Shown here: positions 1 to 8,821 of the stretch, piece after piece
Layout of the letters: every line of letters begins with the position of its first letter
How positions within the stretch are numbered: the first letter of the stretch is position 1
Assembly (NCBI GenBank): GCA_021202925.1
Contig: JAJQCD010000014.1
Location: 1-64,000 of the forward strand
Direction: 5' to 3'
Length of the DNA: 64,000 nt
Source of the DNA: Clostridiales bacterium
GTDB lineage: Bacteria; Bacillota; Clostridia; Lachnospirales; Lachnospiraceae
Position numbers and translations under genes: made by a program
Notes under the pieces: generated by a model
Told to the model about the DNA's origin: nothing
The model's input: only the letters and a program-made list of their open reading frames with translations
Database searches by the model: none

Positions 1-59
1 TGTTCAATTTTTCATTTTCAAGGTCCGGTTCGTTGTCTCTTTTCAGCGGCAACTTGTTT

Positions 60-88
60 ACTATATCACATCGTCGCTTCTTTGTCAA
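60..88 (-). promoter_or_regulatory. Strong sigma-A promoter reading out of the window
   Basis: On the minus strand there is a perfect -35 TTGACA (83-88), a 17-base spacer and a -10 TATAGT (60-65). Transcription would start near position 53 and leave the window to the left. The first 50 transcribed bases resemble clostridial rRNA leader or spacer sequence, with a CTTGAAAAT stretch. A stable-RNA operon beyond the edge is likely, but this is inference. Confidence 0.7.
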
Positions 89-130
89 CAACTTTTTTAT
101 TTTTATCAGCTCAAACTGTCTTTGACCTGA

Positions 131-160
131 TAAAAAGCCCACCTCTTCGCGGTGGACTTT
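131..160 (-). terminator. Rho-independent terminator after the CvpA-like gene
   Basis: The arms AAAGTCCACC and GGTGGGCTTT close a seven-base loop, and a T-rich tail (131-137) follows on the minus strand. It lies about 80 bases past the stop of the CvpA-like gene and would insulate that operon from the promoter at 60-88. Confidence 0.85.
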
Positions 161-241
161 CATTATGCCATGTTTTTCTTTATTTGTCAAGAATTTTTCT
201 GGATTTTTTTAATGTTTCGATAAATAGAATTGTATGCACAA

Positions 242-967
242 TTATACGAAACTGCAGAGGATTTTTACGAAAATCCAATTGAATGCATTGTTGCTGTATA
301 AAAATTCCAGCCAAGCGGCAGCGTGAATCTGCAAAAGAATCCCCTGTGTCCACTGCATGCCCGAACAAATTCGAACCACCAGGCCGGCCACCCAGACAAG
401 CAGCAGTCCCTGTACGCCTCCCAGAAGCGCCCCGGCAATCTGATTCAGACCGGACAGAATCGGCAGGCGGGCAATCAGATCCAGCCATCGAACCACCAGA
501 CGCAGCAAAACAAAAGTAAGCAGGAACAGGATCAGCGAACCGATCACATTCAACACCATGTTGGCGAGATAACAGCTCAGATAATCGACAAATGCATCTA
601 CTCCCAGAATCCGATATATTTCACTGTTATTATTCTCCAGAAGAGCATCCTTCATCTGTTCCGGCAGATTCAGATTCTCAATCACTTCCCTTTGCTGAGC
701 GGGCAGTTCAATCTCCATCGGTATTTCATCTGCTCCAATCCTGTCGAACAGCGCTTCTCCTATCACTTCCTGAAGTCCTGTATTGGCTCTTACAAAATCC
801 GTTACCAAAGGAGCCGCAACCTGCATTACGACAAGACTGATAACCAGCGCGCTCATGGTCACTGCCAGGCGGATAAATCCACGATAATGCCCGTAAAGCA
901 CCATTGCCAGCAAAAATACACCGACTGCAAATGCCAGCCAGTGAGCAATTACAAATTCCACATTCAC
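242..967 (-). CDS. CvpA family membrane protein
   Basis: This 241-residue protein has several hydrophobic segments: about residues 5-25, a second pair near 28-50, and two long ones near 130-155 and 175-200. A soluble loop rich in acidic residues separates the first and second halves. That layout fits the CvpA (colicin V production) family of multi-pass inner-membrane proteins, whose biochemical role is poorly defined. I chose the GTG start at 967 because GGAGG at 975-979 sits seven bases upstream. A TTG further upstream would overlap the preceding gene. The gene is the last of a tight minus-strand run after the TPR and HAD genes, one base after the HAD stop codon, so it is probably cotranscribed. 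Confidence 0.8.
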   Translation of the reverse strand: MNVEFVIAHWLAFAVGVFLLAMVLYGHYRGFIRLAVTMSALVISLVVMQVAAPLVTDFVRANTGLQEVIGEALFDRIGADEIPMEIELPAQQREVIENLNLPEQMKDALLENNNSEIYRILGVDAFVDYLSCYLANMVLNVIGSLILFLLTFVLLRLVVRWLDLIARLPILSGLNQIAGALLGGVQGLLLVWVAGLVVRICSGMQWTQGILLQIHAAAWLEFLYSNNAFNWIFVKILCSFV

Positions 968-968
968 A

Positions 969-1811
969 TCAGCGCCTCCGGTCAAAAATCAGCTTTTCAA
1001 TCGCCTGCGCGACGCCGTCTTCGTTGTTCGTAACCGTGATATAGTCCGCCATCTGTCTGACTGTCTCTGCGCCGTTCGCCATGCAGACGCCGATTCCTGC
1101 CATCTTCATCATGGTCCGGTCATTTTCTCCATCGCCAAATCCCATTGTCTGCTCTTTGGGGATCCCAAGATAACCTGCCAACCGGATAATCGCATCGCCT
1201 TTCGTTGCCCCTGCCGCATTGATCTCCAGATTGAAATCATACGAGGAACTGACCTCTACATCCTCTCGCAGCAGCAATGCGTTCCGGGCACAAAGACGTG
1301 CCTCCGGATCGCGAAACATGTAATTGACCTTCTCGCACGGAATTCCCTGGCGCCGGACTTCTTCAATAATGTCCGGCACCGATCTCCTGTTACTCAGAAC
1401 CATTTTTTGAAAAAAAGCCGGCAACCCGCTTGTCTCTATTTGTTCCAGAAAATTCCTCTGTCCGTATCCCTGGCCGCCGATATACACATCATACATGACT
1501 GTCTGAAACTGTTTTGCCATCTCAAGGATATCACACGCCAATGCATTCGACAGTTTCGTTTCCGCAATCACTTTATGATTCCTGACGTCTTCCACTACTG
1601 CGCCATTCGCCGTAATCGCATAATGCACTCCCGGCAACTGCCGGACACAATCCGGCACTCCATTCCAGTTTCTTCCTGTGCATGGAACGATCTCGATCCC
1701 TCTTTCGGCACACGCCTTCAATGCCGCTTCGTTCCGTTGGGAAAGACATTTCTGATCATCCAGAAGCGTTCCATCCAAATCCAACGCAATCATTTTAATT
1801 TCTCTCGTCAT
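969..1811 (-). CDS. Cof-type HAD family hydrolase
   Basis: This 280-residue protein belongs to the haloacid dehalogenase superfamily, Cof/YidA type, which are cytosolic phosphatases acting on sugar phosphates and other small phosphoesters. Motif I is DLDGTLL near residues 11-17, with the nucleophile and acid/base aspartates. Motif IV is GFGDGENDRTMM in the last quarter, which binds magnesium. A C2-type cap domain fills the centre. Length is normal for the family. Its ATG overlaps the stop of the upstream TPR gene in an ATGA arrangement, which indicates translational coupling. Substrate cannot be predicted from sequence alone. Confidence 0.9.
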   Translation of the reverse strand: MTREIKMIALDLDGTLLDDQKCLSQRNEAALKACAERGIEIVPCTGRNWNGVPDCVRQLPGVHYAITANGAVVEDVRNHKVIAETKLSNALACDILEMAKQFQTVMYDVYIGGQGYGQRNFLEQIETSGLPAFFQKMVLSNRRSVPDIIEEVRRQGIPCEKVNYMFRDPEARLCARNALLLREDVEVSSSYDFNLEINAAGATKGDAIIRLAGYLGIPKEQTMGFGDGENDRTMMKMAGIGVCMANGAETVRQMADYITVTNNEDGVAQAIEKLIFDRRR

Positions 1812-3859
1812 GATATAAAATGTTCTTCCTTTAATATCAGCAAACCGTCTTTATCATACTTGGGAGAAAACAGGCTTTTCATGCGCTTGCCAAGAGATGG
1901 GTTTTCTGCCCGGTCAGCCGCTTCCTCAATCACATCCTCCGCCGCGTTTTTCGTCAACGGAATGCCGTCCTCCTCCAGAATCTCAATTCTCTCATACAGC
2001 GCCAGCATGCTCTTACCGGTAATGCTGCAATCAATCTCCGACGCGTACTTACAGCAATACTGCGCAAACGCATCGATATCCATCTCTTCCCCATCCGCCG
2101 GTTCCTGCGCCCCCTGATCTCCATATGCCGGTTCCGGATCCGGTGCGCGCATTGCACCATCCTTAACCGGCACAACCCGGCGAACCGGTCGGTTATCGTC
2201 CACCTGCTCCGTCTTCTGTTCGGCAGCCGCCGCTTCATAAACGGCATTCTTCTTCGCCGAAGCAACCGACGTTGGCTCTGCTGCCGCTGTCGCACCTTTT
2301 CCATTCTGTTTCGCAGCCGTACGGCTCTTTCCCTCCGGTGATACCGTTTTTGCGGTCGGCTCCACCTTCCTGTCCGTTTTCACAGACTCCACGCGTCCAG
2401 TTGCCTCTCCGCTATCCTGCTGTTCACAGACAATCCATTCGAATTTGTCTGCCAAAGAGGGAGTCTGGGTACGCAGCGCCGACACCTGCTTCGGATTATC
2501 AATCAGGACAATTCGCATTCCAGACGTGTCCTGCGCCATCAACCTTTCCAGCTCTCTCAGCATCTCCTGTGTGAGATCACCCGCTTCCTCGATGATCAGA
2601 TCCCGGCCTGACAGCTTATCGATACTCGCCAGAATCCCCCGCCGATTCATGCGAGAGCCGGTAATCTTCACCACCGCATTGCGAACCCCCGTCTCTCTCT
2701 GAATCTGCTTCAGCATACGAACGGCCATATCCAGCCCCCGCTCCGGTGTGCGCGCTTCAATCAGCAAATGCTTTGCGATCGCTGAATGGCTTACCGATTT
2801 CTCTTCCGTATCGGCAGCTTCCTCCACGACCAGTTCCGCTTTCTCCGTTACCGGCTTTGCTTTCTCACCATGCGCCTCCTGCACCCGCTTTGCCGGCGCC
2901 TGGCTTTTCGCCCTCTTAAGTTCATTCATAATGCGGGTCTTGCCAAGTTCGGAATCCTCCTGTGCCGGGACATCTCCCAGCCGTGATACTTCCTTCGCCA
3001 GATTTTCTTCCGTCTCTGCCTGTTTCACGACAGCTTCCAGATACCCGTTTTCGTAGGAAACGGCAGGCATAGCCTCCTCCTGAGAAACGGCGTCTTCTGC
3101 CTGCTGCTCCCCGGAAGCGGCTTCTTCCTCTTCCGCATCATACTTCTCAGATTCCTCTTCCGCACGACCGGCAAACGTTCCATCATCCACCGGTTCCGTC
3201 GGATCCTCTTCCGAAGACTGTTCCACCGCACGGAGCTTCTCCTCGTATTTCTCACGGTTCTCCGCCAGATCCTGCTGATATTTATTCAATGGCGCATATT
3301 GCACCTTTAACTCCATAGCCCGATCCACATACTTTCCAAGGCCAAACATCAGCATAATCTTGTCGCAGGTATTGATGCACTTTCTCTCGTCGCCGACTTT
3401 CTGATAGAGCTCTGCCAGTTCATACAGCCATTTTTCGTCCAGCTCTTCCGTCGTATAGCGTTCCAACGCATGAATCTGCTGTTCCATGGGTGCGTCCATG
3501 CTCCGCAGGAGCTTATAGCGCAGCAAATACTGCCGGGAATCATCTCCTGCCAGTTCACAAAATTCACGGTAATACGCGTCTGCCTCCTCGATGTTCCCTT
3601 CCTTTAGCGCCAGATCCGTCAGTTTATAGAGCAGCCGCTTGCTGATCGGCGCACGTTCAAAGGCAAGCAGCAGGATATCTTTTGCATCCTGATACTCGCC
3701 GTTCTTTTCATATATTGATGCAACCATAGAGAGAAGATTGGCATTCCGAACCTTCTTCCAGTCTATGGTGTCCGCAATCTTCATCGCAGTCTCATAATCG
3801 CTCCTGTTTGCCAGTTTCCGCATCTGTTCGACCTTGATGTTAAACTCGTATTTATCCAT
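1808..3859 (-). CDS. TPR protein with degenerate AAA-like domain
   Basis: This 683-residue protein has three parts. Residues 1 to about 200 are helical repeats of TPR character. Residues about 200-350 are an acidic, low-complexity linker. From about 361 to 478 there is a segment that reads like the AAA core of SpoVK/CbbX-type ATPases (LIIEEAGDL in the Walker B position, then a strand and an SLADKFEW stretch in the place of the usual arginine-containing box), but no Walker A loop is visible. After a second disordered linker, the last 85 residues resemble the helical lid of the same family. An ATG at 3859 with GAGGAG eight bases upstream is preferred to a GTG at 3868. The call of a decayed AAA domain is inference from motif order. 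Confidence 0.6.
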   Translation of the reverse strand: MDKYEFNIKVEQMRKLANRSDYETAMKIADTIDWKKVRNANLLSMVASIYEKNGEYQDAKDILLLAFERAPISKRLLYKLTDLALKEGNIEEADAYYREFCELAGDDSRQYLLRYKLLRSMDAPMEQQIHALERYTTEELDEKWLYELAELYQKVGDERKCINTCDKIMLMFGLGKYVDRAMELKVQYAPLNKYQQDLAENREKYEEKLRAVEQSSEEDPTEPVDDGTFAGRAEEESEKYDAEEEEAASGEQQAEDAVSQEEAMPAVSYENGYLEAVVKQAETEENLAKEVSRLGDVPAQEDSELGKTRIMNELKRAKSQAPAKRVQEAHGEKAKPVTEKAELVVEEAADTEEKSVSHSAIAKHLLIEARTPERGLDMAVRMLKQIQRETGVRNAVVKITGSRMNRRGILASIDKLSGRDLIIEEAGDLTQEMLRELERLMAQDTSGMRIVLIDNPKQVSALRTQTPSLADKFEWIVCEQQDSGEATGRVESVKTDRKVEPTAKTVSPEGKSRTAAKQNGKGATAAAEPTSVASAKKNAVYEAAAAEQKTEQVDDNRPVRRVVPVKDGAMRAPDPEPAYGDQGAQEPADGEEMDIDAFAQYCCKYASEIDCSITGKSMLALYERIEILEEDGIPLTKNAAEDVIEEAADRAENPSLGKRMKSLFSPKYDKDGLLILKEEHFIS

Positions 3860-3890
3860 CCTTCGCACTCCTCATCCCCAAGATCTTCTG

Positions 3891-4487
3891 TTACAAAAGA
3901 GTCCTTCCCTCCAGAGCTCTCAGCAGGGTTACTTCATCTATATTCTCCAGGTCACCGCCGACCGGCACACCGCTGGCAATTCGGGTGACTCGTATTCCTG
4001 TCGGTTTGATCAGCTTGCTGATATACATAGCGGTGGTTTCTCCCTCCAGGCTGGAGTTTGTCGCAATGATTACTTCCTTTACATCTCCCTGCAGTCTCTG
4101 CATCAGTTCTTTTAATCGAATATCATTCGGTCCGATACCCAGCATCGGGGATATGGCACCATGCAGCACATGGTACACACCCTCGTATTTTCCGGTTTTT
4201 TCATATGCCGCCAGATCTCTGGTATTCTCCACAACCATAATCGTCTGGTGATCCCGTCGGTCACTGCTGCAGATCGGACATTTCTCCCGATCCGTAAGCG
4301 TAAAGCACTCCTTGCAATAACGCACATTCGCCTTGGCGCTGGCAATCGCTCCGGCCAGACTGTTTACCTGTTCCTGCGGCATATTAATAATATGAAACGC
4401 AAGGCGCTGAGCCGATTTGTTTCCGACACCAGGAAGCTTCGACAACTCTTCAATCAACTTTGTGATCTGACTGCTGTAATAATCCAT
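3891..4487 (-). CDS. recR: Recombination mediator protein RecR
   Basis: The 198-residue protein has the full RecR layout: an N-terminal helix-hairpin-helix around residues 16-27 ([15 protein letters not shown]), a four-cysteine zinc finger (C58, C61, C70, C73), a TOPRIM domain (residues about 80-175) and the C-terminal [10 protein letters not shown] Walker B-like segment. RecR works with RecO (and RecF) to load RecA onto single-stranded DNA in gap repair. It abuts the YbaB/EbfC gene with no spacer and follows dnaX, the classic bacterial dnaX-ybaB-recR order, so all three are almost certainly one transcript. Confidence 0.97.
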   Translation of the reverse strand: MDYYSSQITKLIEELSKLPGVGNKSAQRLAFHIINMPQEQVNSLAGAIASAKANVRYCKECFTLTDREKCPICSSDRRDHQTIMVVENTRDLAAYEKTGKYEGVYHVLHGAISPMLGIGPNDIRLKELMQRLQGDVKEVIIATNSSLEGETTAMYISKLIKPTGIRVTRIASGVPVGGDLENIDEVTLLRALEGRTLL

Positions 4488-4841
4488 TTAAAACGAAAAA
4501 CCTCCGCCCAATCCGCCGATACCGCCTGTATATTTCGCCATTGCCGCCTGCGACTCCTCTTCCATCTTCCGAAACGCCTCATTCGTCGCTGCGACGATCA
4601 GATCTTCGAGCATCTCGATATCGTCCGGATCCACTACCTCTTCGGTCAGTTTAACAGAAACAACTTCCTTCTTTCCTGAGACCCTGACCGTCACCGCGCC
4701 GCCTCCCGCAGACGCCTCATATTCCCTTGCTTCCAGTTCCTTACTGGCCTCTTCCATCTGTCGCTGCATTCTCTGCGCCTGTTTCATCAGATTATTCATA
4801 TTCCCGGGCATACCGCCCGAAAAACCGCCACGCTTTGCCAT
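4488..4841 (-). CDS. YbaB/EbfC family nucleoid-associated protein
   Basis: This 117-residue protein has an N-terminal flexible Gly/Met-rich stretch, a central helix with NLMKQAQRMQRQMEE, then the family strand block (GGGAVTVRVSGKKEV) and a C-terminal helix before a Gly-rich tail. YbaB/EbfC proteins are small dimeric DNA-binding proteins associated with the nucleoid. The ATG has GGAGG nine bases upstream. The stop codon touches the recR start codon, and dnaX lies upstream, a strongly conserved neighbourhood. Confidence 0.95.
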   Translation of the reverse strand: MAKRGGFSGGMPGNMNNLMKQAQRMQRQMEEASKELEAREYEASAGGGAVTVRVSGKKEVVSVKLTEEVVDPDDIEMLEDLIVAATNEAFRKMEEESQAAMAKYTGGIGGLGGGFSF

Positions 4842-4962
4842 GGTATCCTTCCTCCTGCATATATTCCTGTATTTATTGTGTCAGATACGGCGAACCAGAA
4901 AATCTCCGACGCCGAGTATCTGCAATTATCAAATTCATCCTTCAACTGTCGCCTGCGGACAG

Positions 4963-6585
4963 TCAATCCTCTATTTCTATTTCCACTCCCTGAATGTTTC
5001 TGCTCAGATCCTCATCGCTGACATAAACCGTATCCATGCGCTCACCATTTCCTGCCAGCCGCGCCTTCAGCGATAGTTCTTTCCCATATTGTTCCTCGAT
5101 ATATCGTTCAATTTCACCCAGACGCTCCGCCGTTCTGCCGATCTGATAATTGCCTTCATCTGCAAAAACGATGCACAGGCAGCTATCCCCCGCCGGTTCC
5201 AGAACCGTATTTCGAAACGCAGGACGAATCGCTCCACCCAACTCCCGCGTAATTTTACCCCAGTCCTGTCGAATCAGGTTCAGATCCTCCAGTTCTGCTT
5301 TTGGAATCGAAATCTGCCTCAGTCCGGCGGATCCGGCATCTGCCACAGTCATTCCAGACTGAACGCCGCCTTCCACACCGCTCCCGATCTGCGCAGCCAA
5401 CTGTCGCAGCATATCCGGAGAAACATCTGCGTTCTTCTCCACTTTTTCTTCCAGTACCGTCAGTCTCTGAAGAATCGAATCCAGATTCTGTTCCATCTGC
5501 GGTCTGGTCAGTCTGATCAGAGCCACCTCGATCAATACCCGTTTCTGAACGGCATAACGCAGCTGCCCGGAAAGCTCCGAAAACACACGAATATACCTCA
5601 TCAGCGTGTTCTCATCAATCATTCCCGCCTCTTCTGCAAGCTGGCTCAGATTTTCCGCCGACATCTCCAGCATATTCTCCACATCATCCGTCGTTTTTAA
5701 CACCAGTAAATTGCGCAGATACCAGATGAAATCATTGACAAACTGCCCAAGCTCCCGTCCCTGGATGACCATATCCTCCAGGATTCTCATGCATTCGGTC
5801 GTCTCATCGCCAATCACCGCCCGCAGCAGACGGCTGAAAACACTCGTGTCCACCGCGCCAAGGACATCGAGTACATTATCATATGTCAGCAACGTTCCGT
5901 AATGAAACGCCACACACTGGTCAAGAAGGCTCAACGCATCACGCATCGCTCCGTCCGCCGCCTTCGCAAGATAACGAAGCGCCTTCTCTTCCACCAAAAT
6001 CCCCTCCGCATCCGACAGTTCACGCAACCGGGCCGCAATGGTATCCACTGTCAGACGTTTAAAATCATAACGCTGGCATCGGGACAATACAGTCACCGGA
6101 ATCTTATTCGCTTCTGTCGTCGCCAGAATAAAAATCACATAAGACGGCGGCTCCTCTAATGTCTTCAGAAGTGCATTGAACGCGCCTGTCGACAGCATAT
6201 GCACCTCATCGATAATGTAAACGCGGTAATGCCCTTCCGTAGGCGGATACTGCACCTGTTCGCGAATCTCGCGAATATTCTCGACACCATTGTTTGAGGC
6301 CGCATCAATCTCCACCACGTTCATCGAACGTCCGGCGAGAATGCCCCTGCACGTTTCGCATTCGTTACAGGGGCTGCCATCCACCGGACGTTCACAGTTC
6401 ACCGCACGGGCAAATATCTTCGCAATCGAAGTCTTGCCCGTCCCGCGTGTCCCACAAAACAGATAGGCATGGGCGATTCTCTGGCTGATCATCTGATTCC
6501 TCAGAGTCTGCACGATTGAATCCTGCCCCTTCACATCGCCAAACTGTATCGGACGCCACTTGCGGTACAATGCGGTATATGACAT
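4963..6585 (-). CDS. dnaX: DNA polymerase III subunit gamma/tau
   Basis: The 540-residue clamp-loader ATPase shows the N-terminal MSYTALYRKWRP signature, Walker A GTRGTGKT (residues about 45-52), a zinc site with C64, C73, C76 and C79, a DEVHML Walker B and an SRC arginine-finger motif. The C-terminal quarter is the variable tau region that contacts the polymerase. DnaX is the motor of the clamp loader in the cytosol. It lies 47 bases after the phosphofructokinase gene without an obvious promoter between them, so read-through from that gene is possible. I see no clear slippery A/T run that would suggest programmed gamma production. Confidence 0.97.
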   Translation of the reverse strand: MSYTALYRKWRPIQFGDVKGQDSIVQTLRNQMISQRIAHAYLFCGTRGTGKTSIAKIFARAVNCERPVDGSPCNECETCRGILAGRSMNVVEIDAASNNGVENIREIREQVQYPPTEGHYRVYIIDEVHMLSTGAFNALLKTLEEPPSYVIFILATTEANKIPVTVLSRCQRYDFKRLTVDTIAARLRELSDAEGILVEEKALRYLAKAADGAMRDALSLLDQCVAFHYGTLLTYDNVLDVLGAVDTSVFSRLLRAVIGDETTECMRILEDMVIQGRELGQFVNDFIWYLRNLLVLKTTDDVENMLEMSAENLSQLAEEAGMIDENTLMRYIRVFSELSGQLRYAVQKRVLIEVALIRLTRPQMEQNLDSILQRLTVLEEKVEKNADVSPDMLRQLAAQIGSGVEGGVQSGMTVADAGSAGLRQISIPKAELEDLNLIRQDWGKITRELGGAIRPAFRNTVLEPAGDSCLCIVFADEGNYQIGRTAERLGEIERYIEEQYGKELSLKARLAGNGERMDTVYVSDEDLSRNIQGVEIEIED

Positions 6586-6632
6586 AACTGCCGATTCCCT
6601 CTCTTCATCCTCTCCGCTGACAGCGGAAACGC

Positions 6633-7712
6633 TTATTTATCACCAAAGCTGATGCCAATCATCCTGGCTTCCTTGATCATCTTGCACGCCGGATCAACCG
6701 TCTTCAGCTTGCCTACAACATCCTTCAGCGGAACTGCCTTTACATCGTCATCCACATAAGCGACCATATAGCCAAACTTCTTATGCGCAATCAGATCTGC
6801 TGCTTCCGCACCCAGACGAGTAGAAAGCACTCTGTCATACGGACACGGCTCTCCGCCTCGCTGCGTATGTCCAGGCACCGTGACACGGACTTCCTGCCCC
6901 GTCGCCTTCGTAATCTGGGCGCCAAGTTCATAAGAAACAGACGGATAGAGCTTCGCTCTCTCCTCCAGCTTCTTCTTATAATCCTTCTTTGACAGCGCTG
7001 CATCTTCCTTGGAAATAGCGCCTTCTGCAACAGCAAGAATCGAGAAACGCTTGCCGGCTTTGTTCCGCGCCTTCAATGCCCTGCAAATCACATCAAGATC
7101 GTACGGGATCTCCGGAAGCAGAATGATATCCGCGCCGGAAGCTACGCCCGCATACAGGGTGAGCCAGCCAACCTTATGTCCCATGACCTCAACGATAAAG
7201 ACACGGCCATGCGAAGATGCCGTTGTATGAATGCAGTCAATCGCATCCGTCGCAATATTGATCGCGCTCTGGAAGCCAAAGGTCACGTCGGTTCCATACA
7301 GGTCGTTGTCAATGGTCTTTGGCAGATGAATCACATTCAGTCCTTCTTCGTACAGAAGATTCGCCGTCTTCTGGCTGCCATTTCCCCCAAGCACAACCAG
7401 GCAGTCCAGTTTCAGCTTCAGATAAGTCTGTTTCATCGCCACAACCTTATCCAATCCGTTCTCGTCCGGATTGCGGATATCCTTAAACGGCGTGCGGGAT
7501 GTGCCGAGAATCGTTCCGCCGACTGTCAGGATTCCGGAGAAATCCTTCGGCTGCATGATCCGGTAATCCATGTAAATGAGCCCCCGGTAGCCGTCCTCGA
7601 ATCCGATAATCTCCACGTCGTCATACAGATTGTACAGCGCCTTCGCCACACCACGCATCGTCGCATTCAACGCCTGACAGTCTCCTCCGCTGGTTAACAT
7701 ACCAACTCTCAT
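6633..7712 (-). CDS. pfkA: 6-phosphofructokinase, group III-like clade
   Basis: This 359-residue protein phosphorylates fructose 6-phosphate to the 1,6-bisphosphate in glycolysis. It carries TSGGD near the N terminus, the GTSRTPF loop, the TIDND catalytic motif and a GHTQRGG segment. The phosphoryl-donor positions are mixed: GGNGS gives glycine at the E. coli 104 position (ATP type) but asparagine at 103, while LPKTIDND gives lysine at 124, as in the PPi-dependent and group III enzymes. ATP is the likelier donor. Start ATG at 7712 follows an AGAGAGGG site; an upstream alternative start lies in the promoter leader. The gene has its own promoter at 7784-7812. Confidence 0.9.
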   Translation of the reverse strand: MRVGMLTSGGDCQALNATMRGVAKALYNLYDDVEIIGFEDGYRGLIYMDYRIMQPKDFSGILTVGGTILGTSRTPFKDIRNPDENGLDKVVAMKQTYLKLKLDCLVVLGGNGSQKTANLLYEEGLNVIHLPKTIDNDLYGTDVTFGFQSAINIATDAIDCIHTTASSHGRVFIVEVMGHKVGWLTLYAGVASGADIILLPEIPYDLDVICRALKARNKAGKRFSILAVAEGAISKEDAALSKKDYKKKLEERAKLYPSVSYELGAQITKATGQEVRVTVPGHTQRGGEPCPYDRVLSTRLGAEAADLIAHKKFGYMVAYVDDDVKAVPLKDVVGKLKTVDPACKMIKEARMIGISFGDK

Positions 7713-7783
7713 AATGGTACCCTCTCTTTCTTTGTTTGGCAGGTTCCTTCCGTTCCCTGTTGACACACTTTACCCATTTTGTT

Positions 7784-7812
7784 ATTATACCCCAACAAAT
7801 GAACATGGGCAA
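7784..7812 (-). promoter_or_regulatory. Promoter of the phosphofructokinase gene
   Basis: The minus strand reads -35 TTGCCC (7807-7812), 17 bases, -10 TATAAT (7784-7789). The -10 is perfect and lies about 70 bases before the chosen start codon. It sits just after the SRP RNA terminator, so the enzyme gene does not depend on read-through. Confidence 0.75.
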
Positions 7813-7835
7813 GGGTAAAATAGCGGAAAGGGGCG

Positions 7836-7864
7836 AAAAAAAGAACCTCTCCCAGGAGAGGTCC
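7836..7864 (-). terminator. Terminator of the SRP RNA
   Basis: The minus strand forms ACCTCTCC paired with GGAGAGGT around a two-base loop, followed at once by a run of seven T residues. It ends the SRP RNA transcript. Confidence 0.9.
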
Positions 7865-7870
7865 CTTTTC

Positions 7871-8157
7871 TATCATAACTTTATCCGGCATCCCGCTTTG
7901 TGCATGGCTCACAATCGTTACCCTGGCAGCCAGCTCGGCCCAGGCTGCCTCACGGCACACAGAATGGCTCACTTAGTGCTGCTGCATTCCTGCCCTGACA
8001 CGGTTCATAAGGTTCTGTTGCGTAAGACCCAGGCGTCAACACCGCTTACCAGGGGCAGCACTGCAAGACCAGACCCGAGGCGGGATATCACCTCTGCTGG
8101 AGCGGATTGCAGATACAGGGCACCGCTATCTCCCCGGCTGCCGGAAGCTTTATGACG
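7871..8157 (-). ncRNA. ffs: Signal recognition particle RNA, large Firmicutes type
   Basis: On the minus strand the domain IV core is unmistakable: CAGG, then GCA-GGAA-TGC (the GNRA tetraloop on its stem), then AGCAG. The two ends pair with one another: CATAA plus TCCGGCA on the 5' side with TGCCGGA plus TTATG on the 3' side. This gives an RNA of about 287 bases, the size of the large form with an Alu domain. It guides Ffh to signal sequences during co-translational export. Exact ends are estimated from the pairing. The position next to tadA and near dnaX is usual for this group. Confidence 0.92.
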
Positions 8158-8203
8158 TTTTGTATATGGCGTCGCGGAAACTGCTTTCTGACGCCGTTTG
8201 TTA

Positions 8204-8232
8204 AGTATACATGAACCGGGCACATTTGTCAA
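8204..8232 (-). promoter_or_regulatory. Promoter of the SRP RNA
   Basis: A near-consensus sigma-A promoter: -35 TTGACA (8227-8232), 17 bases, -10 TATACT (8204-8209) on the minus strand. The predicted start near 8197 leaves a 40-base leader that folds into a hairpin (GGCGTC with GACGCC) before the mature 5' end, probably removed by processing. Confidence 0.9.
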
Positions 8233-8236
8233 GCTG

Positions 8237-8821
8237 TCAAAACCGGTTCCTGGCATGAAGAAAAAAATCGGTCAAAAGCTGCGCGCACTCCTCGCCGAGG
8301 ACTCCGGCCCGGGTTTCCACCTGATGATTGAAACCCTTTTCGTGCAGGATGTCCAGAACCGAACCGGCGCAGCCGGCCTTTGGATTCATCGCCCCGATCA
8401 CAACCGTCGGAATTCTCGCCTGCACAATCGCTCCGGCACACATGGGACACGGTTCCAGCGTCACATACATCACACAATCTTCCAGCCGCCAGTCACCGGT
8501 TTCCCGGCAGGCCTCGCGAAGCGCAAGAATTTCTGCGTGTGAAAGAACGGTCTTATCCGCATTGCGCCGATTATAGCCTTTCGCCAGAATCCTGCCGTCG
8601 CGAACGATCACACATCCGATCGGAACGTCGCCGCAGACAGCCGCTTTCTCCGCCAGACACAACGCTTCCCTCATCCAGCACTCGTCCAGTTCACGCTGCG
8701 CACATTGCCCGGCTTCCTCTGCAAGCTTTGCGCTCTGTTTCCTGGCCTGTCTCATCTCCCAGCGTCTCTGTCTGGTCGCCTCTCCTTTTTCCCTGGCCGC
8801 ACGCTTCTCCTCATCTGTCAT
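8237..8821 (-). CDS. tadA: tRNA adenosine(34) deaminase TadA
   Basis: This enzyme converts A34 to inosine in the anticodon of tRNA-Arg. The zinc and catalytic motifs of the cytidine deaminase fold are present: HAEILAL (proton-shuttle Glu) and EPCPMCAGAI (two Cys ligands). The start was set at the ATG at 8821, with GGAGG ten bases upstream, giving 194 residues; a start further upstream would add about 24. Even so, about 45 charged residues precede the deaminase domain, longer than usual TadA (about 160). The stop lies five bases before the -35 of the SRP RNA promoter. Confidence 0.9.
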   Translation of the reverse strand: MTDEEKRAAREKGEATRQRRWEMRQARKQSAKLAEEAGQCAQRELDECWMREALCLAEKAAVCGDVPIGCVIVRDGRILAKGYNRRNADKTVLSHAEILALREACRETGDWRLEDCVMYVTLEPCPMCAGAIVQARIPTVVIGAMNPKAGCAGSVLDILHEKGFNHQVETRAGVLGEECAQLLTDFFLHARNRF

